Assembly: GCA_965119745.1 (NCBI GenBank)
Contig: OZ221973.1
Span: 372,001 to 436,000 of the forward strand
DNA: 64,000 nt
From: CAJFUR01 sp904420575
Lineage (GTDB): Bacteria; Actinomycetota; Coriobacteriia; Coriobacteriales; Eggerthellaceae
Reading direction: 5' to 3'
The notes under the pieces: generated by a model
Databases searched by the model: none
Told to the model about the DNA's origin: nothing
The model's input: only the letters and a program-made list of their open reading frames with translations
Shown here: positions 42,418 to 51,235 of the stretch, in pieces
How positions within the stretch are numbered: position 1 is the stretch's first letter
Layout: every line of letters begins with the position of its first letter
Program-made: the position numbers and the translations under genes

Positions 42418-44541
42418 ATGGCACTTCTCAAGAGAAAGAAGAACGCCGACCAGACCCAGGCAGCACCACAACAGGACGCCAATGGCGCCGTCATGGAAGA
42501 GATCGATGCCGAAGAGGTCATGCGCAAGTACGACAAGGAGTCGAACACGCGCATCTGGGAAGGGGTACCCAAGATCATCGTGACCACCTTCATGGTGGCG
42601 TTTTCGGTATACTGCCTGCTCATGACCTTGCTCTCGACGGAGCAGGCAGAAGCGCGCCTCGCGCGTTTCCTTGCGTTCGTGGTCGTCATCGGCTTCATGA
42701 TGTACCCCGCCCGCAAGACCAACCACAAGGTCAACCATATTCCCTGGTACGACATCGTGCTTGCGGCGCTGGGCTTCGGATCGTTCATGTTCTTCGCCAC
42801 GAACTGCACCGACATCCTGCTGATGGGTGCCCGCATCGAGCCGTTGCACGTGGTGCTGGGCGTGGTGGGGATCCTGGTCCTGGTGGAGCTGTGCCGCAGA
42901 TGCGTGGGCCTGCCCATCATCATCGTGGTGCTGTGCCTGGCAGGCTATGCGTTCTATTGGCAGATCACGTCGTCGAGCAGCGCCGACCCGTTCGCTGCGC
43001 TGCGCAAGATCGTGCAGAAGCTGTTCTACACCACCTCGGGCGTCATCGGGACTCCCGTGAACGTGTGCTACACCTACATCGTGCTGTTCATCATCTTCGG
43101 CGCGTTCCTGGAACGCACGGGCATCTCCAACTTCTTCATCTCGCTGGCCAACCGCATTGCCGGATGGTCGAGCGGCGGCGCGGCCAAGGTGTCGGTCATC
43201 GCGTCGGCGCTGTGCGGCATGGTGTCCGGCTCCTCGGTCGGCAACACCGTGACCACCGGATCGGTGACCATCCCCATGATGAAGAAGACCGGCTACAAGC
43301 CCGAATTCGCCGGCGCCGTGGAAGCGGCCTCGTCCTCCGGCGGCCAGATCATGCCGCCCATCATGGGCGCGGCAGCGTTCCTCATGGCCGAATACATGGA
43401 CATCCCCTACCTGGAAGTGGCCACGAAGGCCCTCATCCCCGCGCTTCTGTACTTCGCCGGCATCTTCATCGCCGTGCACCTGGAAGCCAAGAAGCTGGAC
43501 CTGAAGGGCGTGCCGAAAAGCGAGCTTCCCGCCTGGAGCTACCTGGCCAAGAACTGCTACCTCATCCTGCCGCTGGTGCTGCTGGTGTGGTTGGTGGCCT
43601 CGGGCACCCGCACCATGGCCGTCAGCGCCGCCATCTCCATCTTCGGCGCCTTCCTCATCGGCTTCGTCAACTTCCTGATGAACAACTGGCGCGAGCGCGC
43701 CGAAGGCGAGGGCTTTTTGGCCGTGCTGGCGCAAACCGGCAAGATCGCCCTGTTCACCACCGTGGACGCGTTCGCCGCCGGCACCAAGAACGTCATTCCC
43801 GTGGCCGTTGCGTGCGCCATGGCCGGCATGATCGCCGGCTGCATCACGGTGACGGGACTGGCCTCCACCATCATCAACGTGATCGTGCTCATGGCTGGCG
43901 ACTTCGTCATCGTGGGCCTGGTGTTCACCATGATCTGCTGCCTCATCCTGGGCATGGGCGTGCCCACCACCGCCAACTACTGCATCATGGCGTCCACCTG
44001 CGCGCCCATCCTCATCCAGCTGGGCATCGACCCCATCTGCGCACACTTCTTCGTGTTCTACTTCGGCATAGCCGCGGACATCACCCCGCCGGTGGCGCTG
44101 GCCGCCTATGCCGCAAGCGCCATCGCCAAGTCGCGGCCCATGGCAACGGCCGTCAACGCCACCAAACTGGGCATCGCCAAGTTCGTGGTGCCTTACATCT
44201 TCGCGTTCAGCCCGGTGTTGCTGCTCTTGGGAGACGACGTGACGGCGTTCACCGTCATACTCAACACCGGCACCGCCCTGGTGGGCGTGTTCGGCCTGCA
44301 ATGCGCGCTGACCAGCAAGCTGTTCGGCTACCATCTCAATCCTCTGGTGCGCGTGGCATTCGCGGCTGCCGGGCTGTGCATGATGATCCCCGGCGTCGGC
44401 ACCGACGTGGTGGGTCTGGTGGCCATCGCCGGCCTGTGCGGGTTCCAGCTGCTGCTAGCCCGCAAGCACAAGAGCGACAGCGACGATGACGCGGACGACA
44501 GCACCGACGTGCCGTCCATCCCGGCAGAAGCCATGGCATAG
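42418..44541 (+). CDS. TRAP transporter fused permease (DctQM-type, 4TM/12TM)
   Basis: 707 residues of integral membrane protein that drives sodium-dependent uptake of the ligand delivered by the TAXI protein. The small four-helix subunit region comes first, followed by the DctM-like part with GNTVTTGSVTIPMMKK, SSGGQIMPPIMGAAAF and GMGVPTTANYCIMA, all TRAP hallmarks. A charged cytoplasmic N-terminus of about 55 residues and an acidic C-terminal tail flank it. ATG 42418 has AAAAGGGGG upstream; an in-frame ATG at 42337 lacks one. Confidence 0.93.
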   Translation: MALLKRKKNADQTQAAPQQDANGAVMEEIDAEEVMRKYDKESNTRIWEGVPKIIVTTFMVAFSVYCLLMTLLSTEQAEARLARFLAFVVVIGFMMYPARKTNHKVNHIPWYDIVLAALGFGSFMFFATNCTDILLMGARIEPLHVVLGVVGILVLVELCRRCVGLPIIIVVLCLAGYAFYWQITSSSSADPFAALRKIVQKLFYTTSGVIGTPVNVCYTYIVLFIIFGAFLERTGISNFFISLANRIAGWSSGGAAKVSVIASALCGMVSGSSVGNTVTTGSVTIPMMKKTGYKPEFAGAVEAASSSGGQIMPPIMGAAAFLMAEYMDIPYLEVATKALIPALLYFAGIFIAVHLEAKKLDLKGVPKSELPAWSYLAKNCYLILPLVLLVWLVASGTRTMAVSAAISIFGAFLIGFVNFLMNNWRERAEGEGFLAVLAQTGKIALFTTVDAFAAGTKNVIPVAVACAMAGMIAGCITVTGLASTIINVIVLMAGDFVIVGLVFTMICCLILGMGVPTTANYCIMASTCAPILIQLGIDPICAHFFVFYFGIAADITPPVALAAYAASAIAKSRPMATAVNATKLGIAKFVVPYIFAFSPVLLLLGDDVTAFTVILNTGTALVGVFGLQCALTSKLFGYHLNPLVRVAFAAAGLCMMIPGVGTDVVGLVAIAGLCGFQLLLARKHKSDSDDDADDSTDVPSIPAEAMA

Positions 44542-44569
44542 GCCCGACGCGGAAAGCGAGGTTTTCGAC

Positions 44570-45415
44570 ATGAGCGACAACAACATCGTGTGGGTGACGG
44601 GCGACCAGGGCTTCGTCGGCAGCGTGATCAGCCATCGGATGACCAAGGCGGGCTTCACCGTGATAGGCACCGACGAGGAATTGAGCGTGTGCGAGCCCGA
44701 ACGCCTGGAGGCGTTCGCCGAAGAGGTGCAGCCGGACATCATCATCAACTGCGCGGGCATCCGGCGCGACGCCACCGGGCTGAGCAACCGCGTGAAGGCG
44801 TACGAGGTCAATGCGCTCGGCGCGCGCAACGTGGCGCTGGTGGCCAACACCGTGGGAGCCACCGTGGTGCAGGTGTCCTCGGACGACGTGTACTCGTCCC
44901 AGCTCAACGAACCGGTGAACGAGTTCGACAACCCCCACCCCGACACGCCCTACGGCAAGTCGAAGCGTGCCGGCGAGATGATGGTGCGCAACACCACGCC
45001 CGACCACATCATCATCCGCTCGTCGTGGCTGTACCATGCCTACAGCGGACGGTTCAAGGACATCCTGGACGCCGCCATCGCCGGCAAGAAGTACGAGGCG
45101 CGCGTGGATCAATTCGCGGCCCCCACCAGCATGGCCACATACGTCGAGTTCATGATCAAGGCCCTCGAGCAGAAGGCCACGGGCACCTTTCATATCGTGA
45201 GCAAGGGACGGGCAAGCCGCTACGACTTCGCGGCGAAGATCCTGGAGCTGGCCGGCTACGATCCGGGCACGGTGCTGGTGCCAAAGACCGATCCGAAAAC
45301 GGCCGAGAACGTGGTCCTTGAAAGCCTGATGCTGGAAATGGTGGGCGTCGAGATGCCCACGTGGGAAGAGGACTTGGAAGCCTACATGCGGGAAGTCGAC
45401 CTGCTGGCCGTGTAG
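44570..45415 (+). CDS. NAD(P)-dependent sugar epimerase/reductase (RmlD-like SDR)
   Basis: 281 residues of extended short-chain dehydrogenase type. NAD-binding motif WVTGDQGFVGSVIS (GxxGxxG), INCAGIRRD, catalytic Ser/Tyr/Lys in QVSSDDVY and YGKSKRAGE, and RSSWLYHAYSG as in dTDP-4-dehydrorhamnose reductases. It starts 28 bp after the permease gene and so is probably cotranscribed with the transporter, which is odd company for a sugar-nucleotide enzyme; it may act on the imported compound instead. Confidence 0.82.
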   Translation: MSDNNIVWVTGDQGFVGSVISHRMTKAGFTVIGTDEELSVCEPERLEAFAEEVQPDIIINCAGIRRDATGLSNRVKAYEVNALGARNVALVANTVGATVVQVSSDDVYSSQLNEPVNEFDNPHPDTPYGKSKRAGEMMVRNTTPDHIIIRSSWLYHAYSGRFKDILDAAIAGKKYEARVDQFAAPTSMATYVEFMIKALEQKATGTFHIVSKGRASRYDFAAKILELAGYDPGTVLVPKTDPKTAENVVLESLMLEMVGVEMPTWEEDLEAYMREVDLLAV

Positions 45416-45478
45416 CAGTCGGCCTGCCGCTGCGCAGGCGGCAAGGAGGGGATGCAGCGTGCAAGGCGCCTTCCAACC

Positions 45479-45520
45479 GAAACGAGAAGCCCGTGCCGCA
45501 TGGCGCGGGCTTCTCGTTTC
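45479..45520 (+). terminator. Terminator hairpin of the TAXI-TRAP operon
   Basis: GAAACGAGAAGCCCG and CGGGCTTCTCGTTTC form a long stem (about 19 bp with G-T pairs) 63 bp past the last stop. The A-rich start and T-rich end of the stem make it work in both directions. Confidence 0.75.
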
Positions 45521-45657
45521 GCATGACGCGCCCGACAAGCCCGAAGCCAGGTTACGGCAGGCCAACCGCGAGAAAACGGGTGCCTGTCGGATACGCCACG
45601 CGCACGCCAGGTGCGCCATACTTTCGATGACGGATCCGCTTGTCGAAAGGTGCACCC

Positions 45658-46092
45658 ATGAAGGTATTGTTCAACACGTCGGTCTTCTACCTGGTTCTCG
45701 GCGCGGTGGCGGCCCTGGCGCTGCGCGGCTTCGCGGCACAGCCTTGCGTTGCCGGCGCCTCGGCCCTGGGCGCCGTCCACCCCCACCTCATTGCGCTCGG
45801 GTTCTTCGGCTTTCTGGTCGCCACGCTGTTCGCCCTGCGCGCCGACTTCACGGGCGAGCGGTTGTTCCGTCCGTTCTATCTGGTCTACAACGTCGGAATC
45901 GTGCTGAGTGCAGGAGCGCTGCTGGCAAAAGGCGCCGCGCTGTACACCAATACCGCCACGCAGGGAGCCTGGACGGTGTACGAGGCCGTGGGAATCCTGG
46001 GCAACGTGCTCGTCGTCGTAGGCCTGGCGTTGCTCCTGGTGCTGCTGAGCAAGGTGGTCGACCACGTGATGCAGCGGACGCCCCAAGCCTAG
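45658..46092 (+). CDS. DUF2871 four-helix membrane protein
   Basis: 144 residues with four membrane helices and a loop HPHLIALGFFGFL typical of DUF2871, a family related in outline to haem-copper-oxidase-like small membrane proteins. The histidines could bind a metal, but no function is established. ATG 45658 lies after CGAAAGGTG. It stands alone between two hairpin-rich intergenic segments. Confidence 0.8.
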   Translation: MKVLFNTSVFYLVLGAVAALALRGFAAQPCVAGASALGAVHPHLIALGFFGFLVATLFALRADFTGERLFRPFYLVYNVGIVLSAGALLAKGAALYTNTATQGAWTVYEAVGILGNVLVVVGLALLLVLLSKVVDHVMQRTPQA

Positions 46093-46111
46093 CCCTCGCC
46101 AAGTTCCCCCT

Positions 46112-46210
46112 CAGCACAGAGTGACACATGGGGACAGGGGATACGTCCCACATGCCACATGGCACATGGGACGGGAGCACGGGGACGGGAGCACGGGGAC
46201 GGGGAACGCG
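46112..46210. repeat. REP-like G-rich element with 14-bp tandem units
   Basis: GAGTGACACATGGGGACAG opens the element; an imperfect hairpin follows (CGTCCCACATGCCA / TGGCACATGGGACG, 46145-46173), then a 14-bp unit GGGGACGGGAGCAC repeated about two and a half times (46168-46204). GTGACAC...GGGGAC words are typical of REP sequences mobilised by RAYT transposases in many bacteria; no transposase is present here. Confidence 0.55.
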
Positions 46211-46295
46211 TGCCACACGCAGGCATAGGCTTTGGCAAAGCCGCCAGGAATTCGTGCGCAAGACACGTGGCCAGGCACGCCCCAGAGGCCCCCTT

Positions 46296-46817
46296 CTATT
46301 TGCGGTCGAAGAACGGACTCTTCGAAGCTATGCTCACAGGAATGCCGTAGACCTGCTTGCAGCCGGGCAGCAGGTCCAGGCGCTGGGCTGCCAGGCCGGC
46401 CGAGAACATGACGCGGGTGTCCACGCGGTAGTCGCACGCCTTCGAGCACGCTGCGCCCAGCGCGATGCCCACGTCCACGCTGTTGATGGCGCACGGCACA
46501 CCGTCCGGACGCTCGCCACAGGTCGCAAAGCCGCAATGGCCGCAGTTCAGGCCCTGCGCCTGTTCGCGGGTGCCCACGAACACCACGCACTGCGCACCCA
46601 AGAGGTTCTGCGCATCGCGCACGAAGAACTTCATGCCGCTTTCCTCGGCCACGACGAGCATCTCCTGGGACACGCGCCGCACGTCTTCCCCGTCGGCTAC
46701 GAGGCATTCCACGATGTCGACGCCTTTGCCTTTCGGGGCCGTGCGCGCTGCTACCATCATCTTCTGTGCAATATCCCATGCCTGCTTCTGCCGCACGTCG
46801 CGCTCGTTCGCTATCAT
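46296..46817 (-). CDS. DUF2148 ferredoxin-domain protein
   Basis: 173 residues. The C-terminal half carries GLNCGHCGFATCGERP with further conserved cysteines (VPCAINSVD, AACSKACDY), the iron-sulfur pattern of DUF2148 proteins. The family is frequent in anaerobes; its role is not established, though the cluster pattern resembles the CO-dehydrogenase/acetyl-CoA-synthase CFeSP fold. ATG 46817 precedes the domain and is preceded by GGAGGCGTC. Single gene. Confidence 0.85.
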   Translation of the reverse strand: MIANERDVRQKQAWDIAQKMMVAARTAPKGKGVDIVECLVADGEDVRRVSQEMLVVAEESGMKFFVRDAQNLLGAQCVVFVGTREQAQGLNCGHCGFATCGERPDGVPCAINSVDVGIALGAACSKACDYRVDTRVMFSAGLAAQRLDLLPGCKQVYGIPVSIASKSPFFDRK

Positions 46818-46951
46818 GACGCCTCCGTTCCGTCCGCTGGTCTTGCTTGGGTTATTGTACTCCTGTCCACAGACGAGGGCGCAATGCTTCCGACCGGTTG
46901 TCCCGTACCCACCGTCAACCGAGCAGTGTCCGGGAACGAGGATGCCCCGCC

Positions 46952-49060
46952 CTACGCGAACCAGCGCCGCTCGAACGCTTCCACGGTAACCGGTCGTCCC
47001 GTCAGGAATCCCTGGATACGCGCACAGCCCATGGCGCGCAGCAAGGCAAGCTGTTCGGGTGATTCCACGCCTTCGGCCACGGTCGTGACGTCCAGGTCAG
47101 CGCACAGTCGAACGATGGATTCCACGATGGCCGCGCCCCAATCGTTCGAGCCGATGCAGTCGACGAGGCTCTGGTCCAACTTGAGCGTGCTGATGCGCAT
47201 GGAAGCGAACAGCGACACGTTGGCGTTGTCCACGCCGAAGTCGTCGATGGCCACGCGAAAACCCTCCTCGCGCAGGCGATTGACCACGACGGTCAGTTCC
47301 TGGGAGTCGGACTCGCGGGCCGACTCGGTTATCTCCACCTCGATGCAGGACGGTGGCAGACCGTGCTCCGCCACCACCGAGACGACGCGTTCGATGAAGC
47401 CCGCGTCTTCGGCCGTTCGACGCGAGAAGTTGGTCGCAACGGAGAAGCCGTCGTCGACATAGCCGCACGCACGCCATCGCACGAGCAGGTCGCATACAAG
47501 GTCGAGCACATGAAAGTCGATGACGGAAACCTCGCCCATGTCCTCGAGCGCAGGGATGTAGGTGAGCGGGGGCACCAGCTCGCCGGTTTCGGGATCGGCA
47601 TAGCGTACCAGCGCCTCGGCGCTGACCACCTGGTCGTCTTGATCGACCTGGGGCTGCACGTGGATGGACACCGCGCCCTTTGCGACGGCTTCCGCCGCGC
47701 CGCCAGGGCGCAACAGCGTCCCGGCGCCCGACTCTTCCCAGGGCTTCCAGCCAGCCGATCGTGCGCGGGCGCGCATCTGCTTCATCTGCTTGAGCTTCTC
47801 GTCCACCTCGTTGGCTATGCTTCTCACATCAAGACAGGTCTGCTGCCAGGCATAGCCCAACGTCACTGGCACCTTTTGGGCATCCAGCCTGCGGGAGAGC
47901 GCAAGGGCGTCCGACACGAAGGCCGCTTCGTCCACGTCGGTGACGATGGCCACGAACTCGTCGTCGCCGGTACGATAGACCCGTTCGCGCCCATAGGCTT
48001 CGGCGAGCTTGTCGGCCACCGTCACCAGCAAGGCATCGCCCGCTTCACGCCCCTTGGTCACATTGACCAGGCGTATCTCGTCCACGTCTGCCTCTACCAA
48101 TCCGACGCGGCGCAAAGGGTCGGCGCCATAGTCGCGATAGAACGCCGTACGTGAATGTACGTTCGTCAGCATGTCGCCCCAAGTCCGCATCTCCAGCACA
48201 TGCCGCTCGCGCTCGCGCTGCATGGTGGACGACATGAAGTAGGCAAGGGACATCAGCGGCGCTGCGATGTCGTCGGCCTTGCCCATGTTCGGATTGTCCA
48301 CGCCCAAATAGCCCAAAAGCTCGCCATCGGATTCGAGCGGCACGGCAACGAGGCTGTCGATGCCCTGCAAGGACAGGATGTCGTACTCTTCGGGCGAAGT
48401 TCGCTTCAGCCCCTCCACCTGTTCGATGATCATGGGCTTATGGGCGGAAAAAGCGAGACGCCACCGATCGATGAGCGAAAGGGGCAGATTCTGCAGCAAA
48501 TGGATTTCCGGCTCGACGCCCGGCGCGCACCACTCTGCTATGTTGTTCATCCGGTCTTCGTGGATGGCGAACACGTAGGTGCGGTCGGCATCCAACACGC
48601 CTCCCATCAGCGTCAGCGCCCCGTTGATGGCGGCAAGCGTGTCTTCGTTCTCCGAAAGGCGCTTGATGCATTCCACGACCGTTTCGCCCGCGGTGGCCAA
48701 GTACGCGAACCGTGCCCGCTCCTCTTCCTTTTCCGTCAGGTCGAAGGCGATCTCGATGCGCGATTCGCGGCCCCGCCACGTGATCAGCTTGTCCCGCAAC
48801 AGATAATGGCGGTTCGTGAGAGGGTTGGTGATCTCCCAAGAATAGAACGACTCGTGACCGAGCACGTCGTTCGTGCAGAAAGGACAAGGCTCCTCAAGCC
48901 CTTGCAGCACGCGATAGCAACGGCTGGAGCCGTCGGGGCTCAATTCTCCGAAAGCACGTCTGCCCGCCTCGTTGAGGTACAACAACTCGTACGTATGCGG
49001 GTCGCTGATGTAGATGAGCTCCGGAAGCTCCTCCATCAGGATTTCGAGCAACTCCCTCAT
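46952..49060 (-). CDS. PAS-GAF-GGDEF-EAL cyclic-di-GMP protein
   Basis: 702 residues without membrane helices. A PAS-like domain (about 1-115), GAF-like domain (about 130-290), a GGDEF domain whose motif reads TGDDEF (second glycine replaced), so probably not a cyclase, and an EAL domain (about 450-700) with intact landmarks: SAEALVR, ATNFSRR, EVEITES, AIDDFG, LKLDQ and AEGVE. It should therefore be a phosphodiesterase that lowers c-di-GMP, with the degenerate GGDEF perhaps sensing GTP. A C11 tract next to a perfect TATAAT lies 235 bp upstream. ATG 49060. Confidence 0.9.
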   Translation of the reverse strand: MRELLEILMEELPELIYISDPHTYELLYLNEAGRRAFGELSPDGSSRCYRVLQGLEEPCPFCTNDVLGHESFYSWEITNPLTNRHYLLRDKLITWRGRESRIEIAFDLTEKEEERARFAYLATAGETVVECIKRLSENEDTLAAINGALTLMGGVLDADRTYVFAIHEDRMNNIAEWCAPGVEPEIHLLQNLPLSLIDRWRLAFSAHKPMIIEQVEGLKRTSPEEYDILSLQGIDSLVAVPLESDGELLGYLGVDNPNMGKADDIAAPLMSLAYFMSSTMQRERERHVLEMRTWGDMLTNVHSRTAFYRDYGADPLRRVGLVEADVDEIRLVNVTKGREAGDALLVTVADKLAEAYGRERVYRTGDDEFVAIVTDVDEAAFVSDALALSRRLDAQKVPVTLGYAWQQTCLDVRSIANEVDEKLKQMKQMRARARSAGWKPWEESGAGTLLRPGGAAEAVAKGAVSIHVQPQVDQDDQVVSAEALVRYADPETGELVPPLTYIPALEDMGEVSVIDFHVLDLVCDLLVRWRACGYVDDGFSVATNFSRRTAEDAGFIERVVSVVAEHGLPPSCIEVEITESARESDSQELTVVVNRLREEGFRVAIDDFGVDNANVSLFASMRISTLKLDQSLVDCIGSNDWGAAIVESIVRLCADLDVTTVAEGVESPEQLALLRAMGCARIQGFLTGRPVTVEAFERRWFA

Positions 49061-49516
49061 CCCGCATTCTGCCTTTCGTCAGTTTTGGCCCCCGCTACCA
49101 GAATGACGTTTGGCAGCAGCCAATCGCCTCCGGCGAAACGGGGTCACAGGGAAACGTTCCTCGGCCTCCCAGCTGTTGCAATTGTGTCTTCCCAGCCCAC
49201 GCCCGTCAATCCCCCCTGCGCTAAACGAGGCGTCTCACACTGCGCCAAGGCGCGCAGGGCCAGCGCAAAGAGGAACGGAACACACGAAGTCATTATAGGC
49301 CATGAAGCCCCCCCCCCCGGAGAGAAGAATCGCAGTAATTCAACCATGGCTTTAGGTTGCGGTTTGTTTTTCTGGGTCGACCGAGCCTCGATGCGCGTCC
49401 GCACTTCCAGGGCAGGCGCGAGAGCGCCGCCGGCGGCCTGGCGCCTCTGACACAGGCGCGAGCGCACGCCGACGGCTTACGCCTCCATCGCTTGCGCACG
49501 GGCGCCACCAGCAACC
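49061..49516. other. Intergenic region, GGDEF-EAL / LuxR
   Basis: 456 bp without a supportable gene. Contents are the C11 tract with TATAAT described separately and otherwise unremarkable sequence. A 107-codon minus-strand frame across it has no domain and no ribosome site. Confidence 0.5.
49292..49318 (-). promoter_or_regulatory. TATAAT -10 hexamer with adjacent 11-base homopolymer
   Basis: On the minus strand a perfect TATAAT (49297-49292) is preceded by 10 bases and then eleven Gs (49318-49308), which fall across the spacer and -35 position. Changes in tract length would alter the promoter geometry. It faces the GGDEF-EAL gene. Confidence 0.5.
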
Positions 49517-50962
49517 TTACGCTTCCGACCTTTCGATGAGGTCGATCACTTCGCCGCGCGCGTGCACGCCGAGCTTCTGGTAGATGGACTTGATGTGGTA
49601 CTTCACCGTGTTTTCGGAAACGTAGAGCTTCTCGGAGATGCCCCGCGCCGTACGGCCTTGCCCCAGAAGCACCAGTATCTCCGTTTCGCGTGGCGTGAAG
49701 CCATATCCTTCGGCCAAGGCGTTGCAGCGCGCCTCCAACGCATCGCCCTGTTGCGGCGCGGCGGCCACCTCGTCCTCCTTGGCATTGAGCTTGCGGTCTT
49801 TGAACAGGAACATCGACACCATGGCCACCAGATACACCGCCACCAGGGCCACCGCCGTCAGAGCCACGTCGCCCTGTGCCAGCGTGCTCGCGTTGAAGAA
49901 GCCCACGAGCGTCCCTGCCAGCTGCGCGGCATTGGTGCACAGAAACGTGCACGAGAACAACAGCACGGCGGGCAGCTTGGTATCGTGCACGGCTTCTGCC
50001 GCCATGCACCAGAGAATGATGCCCGCCACCAACGTGCCCAGCTGCGCGCACGCGTTGGCCAAACCACCTGCCCCGTCCCAGATGAGGGGCAGCAGCAGGA
50101 AACCGGCCGCCGAAAGGGGCAAGGCCACCTTGTAGACCGCACCCAGGTTCGGCTGCTTCTTCACCAACAGCACGGGCAGGAACAGCGCCGCCATGAGCAC
50201 GGCCTGAGTGACCAGCGACGTAGTCTGAAAGGTCTCGAGCGGAATGTCCTGGCGCGCGGAAAGCTGCAGCATGAGCCCGCTCATGAAGGCGAGGATGGCG
50301 GTGCCCAGCACCGGTCGCCACAGATTAGCCAGCGTGCCTTTGAACACCGGCGCGGAATACTCTTCGGAAATGGGGGCGCGCAGGTCCAGGGAGCGCTTGG
50401 CGCACACCACCGACACGAAGAACAGCGCCGCCCCCAATGGCAGCATGAACGGCGTGGGAGCAAGGGTGACCAGGAAGTACACGACCAGGCTGAGCATGTT
50501 GCTCATCAGAACGAACACGTACACCTTGCGCAGGCCCAAGGTGCCGGAAAAGCGTGCCCACATGAGGTTGATCAACGCATCGCCCGCCCCGAAGCACACG
50601 CCGCCGAACACCAGGTACGGCACCAAACTGCCCAGAGGAACGAACCCTGCGAACTGGAAGGCCATGCGCGTCACCACGAACCCAACGGCCGCCGTGGCGG
50701 CCGTGACCACGAAGGCCGCCATCGACGCCAATCTCCCCGTGCGACGTGCCAGCACGACCATGGTGCCGTACACGGCAAAGCGCGCAACGATGACGGCAAT
50801 GAGAAACACGGACTGCACCAGATGCCCCGCTTCACCCAACGAGGTAAGCACCGTAGGCGATTCGAACGACATGTAGCCGAACGCAAGATAGAGAGCATAG
50901 CCTCCCATGAACGCGACGTCGCGTGCCCTCATCCCTGCAAACAGCTGTTTCACCCGCTCCAT
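49517..50962 (-). CDS. Membrane LuxR-type one-component regulator
   Basis: 481 residues: about 12 hydrophobic helices (residues 15-395) and one C-terminal LuxR HTH (YGFTPRETEILVLLGQGRTA, SENTVKYHIKSIYQKLGVHA). The membrane part probably senses a small molecule or the membrane state. It is divergent from a Tat flavoprotein 273 bp away, so it likely switches that gene on. ATG 50962 opens a normal cytoplasmic N-terminus. Confidence 0.9.
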   Translation of the reverse strand: MERVKQLFAGMRARDVAFMGGYALYLAFGYMSFESPTVLTSLGEAGHLVQSVFLIAVIVARFAVYGTMVVLARRTGRLASMAAFVVTAATAAVGFVVTRMAFQFAGFVPLGSLVPYLVFGGVCFGAGDALINLMWARFSGTLGLRKVYVFVLMSNMLSLVVYFLVTLAPTPFMLPLGAALFFVSVVCAKRSLDLRAPISEEYSAPVFKGTLANLWRPVLGTAILAFMSGLMLQLSARQDIPLETFQTTSLVTQAVLMAALFLPVLLVKKQPNLGAVYKVALPLSAAGFLLLPLIWDGAGGLANACAQLGTLVAGIILWCMAAEAVHDTKLPAVLLFSCTFLCTNAAQLAGTLVGFFNASTLAQGDVALTAVALVAVYLVAMVSMFLFKDRKLNAKEDEVAAAPQQGDALEARCNALAEGYGFTPRETEILVLLGQGRTARGISEKLYVSENTVKYHIKSIYQKLGVHARGEVIDLIERSEA

Positions 50963-51235
50963 GAAACCCCCTGTCCGCTTGTGGTTCCTGCCGGTATCCT
51001 ACCAGATAAACCGCATGCAGCACAGCACCGAAATGGGCTTTGGCCTTGCAGGGGGCACATCCTACCCGAAACGAGTAGGGCGCAGATCCACAAAACCACC
51101 CGGCAAAAGGTGTGGCAGGGACAACACCCGCGACCTAAGGTTGGGCGTGTAGGGAGGGGACCGGTTCCCGGACTCCCCGAAAACACGCTGTGGGATTCAG
51201 AGAATCCTGCATGCAAGGGAAAGGAGCGGAAATAC
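50963..51235. promoter_or_regulatory. Divergent promoter region, LuxR / Tat flavoprotein
   Basis: 273 bp with no gene and no strong palindrome. The last 25 bases hold the ribosome site of the flavoprotein (GGAAAGGAGCG). Confidence 0.45.
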
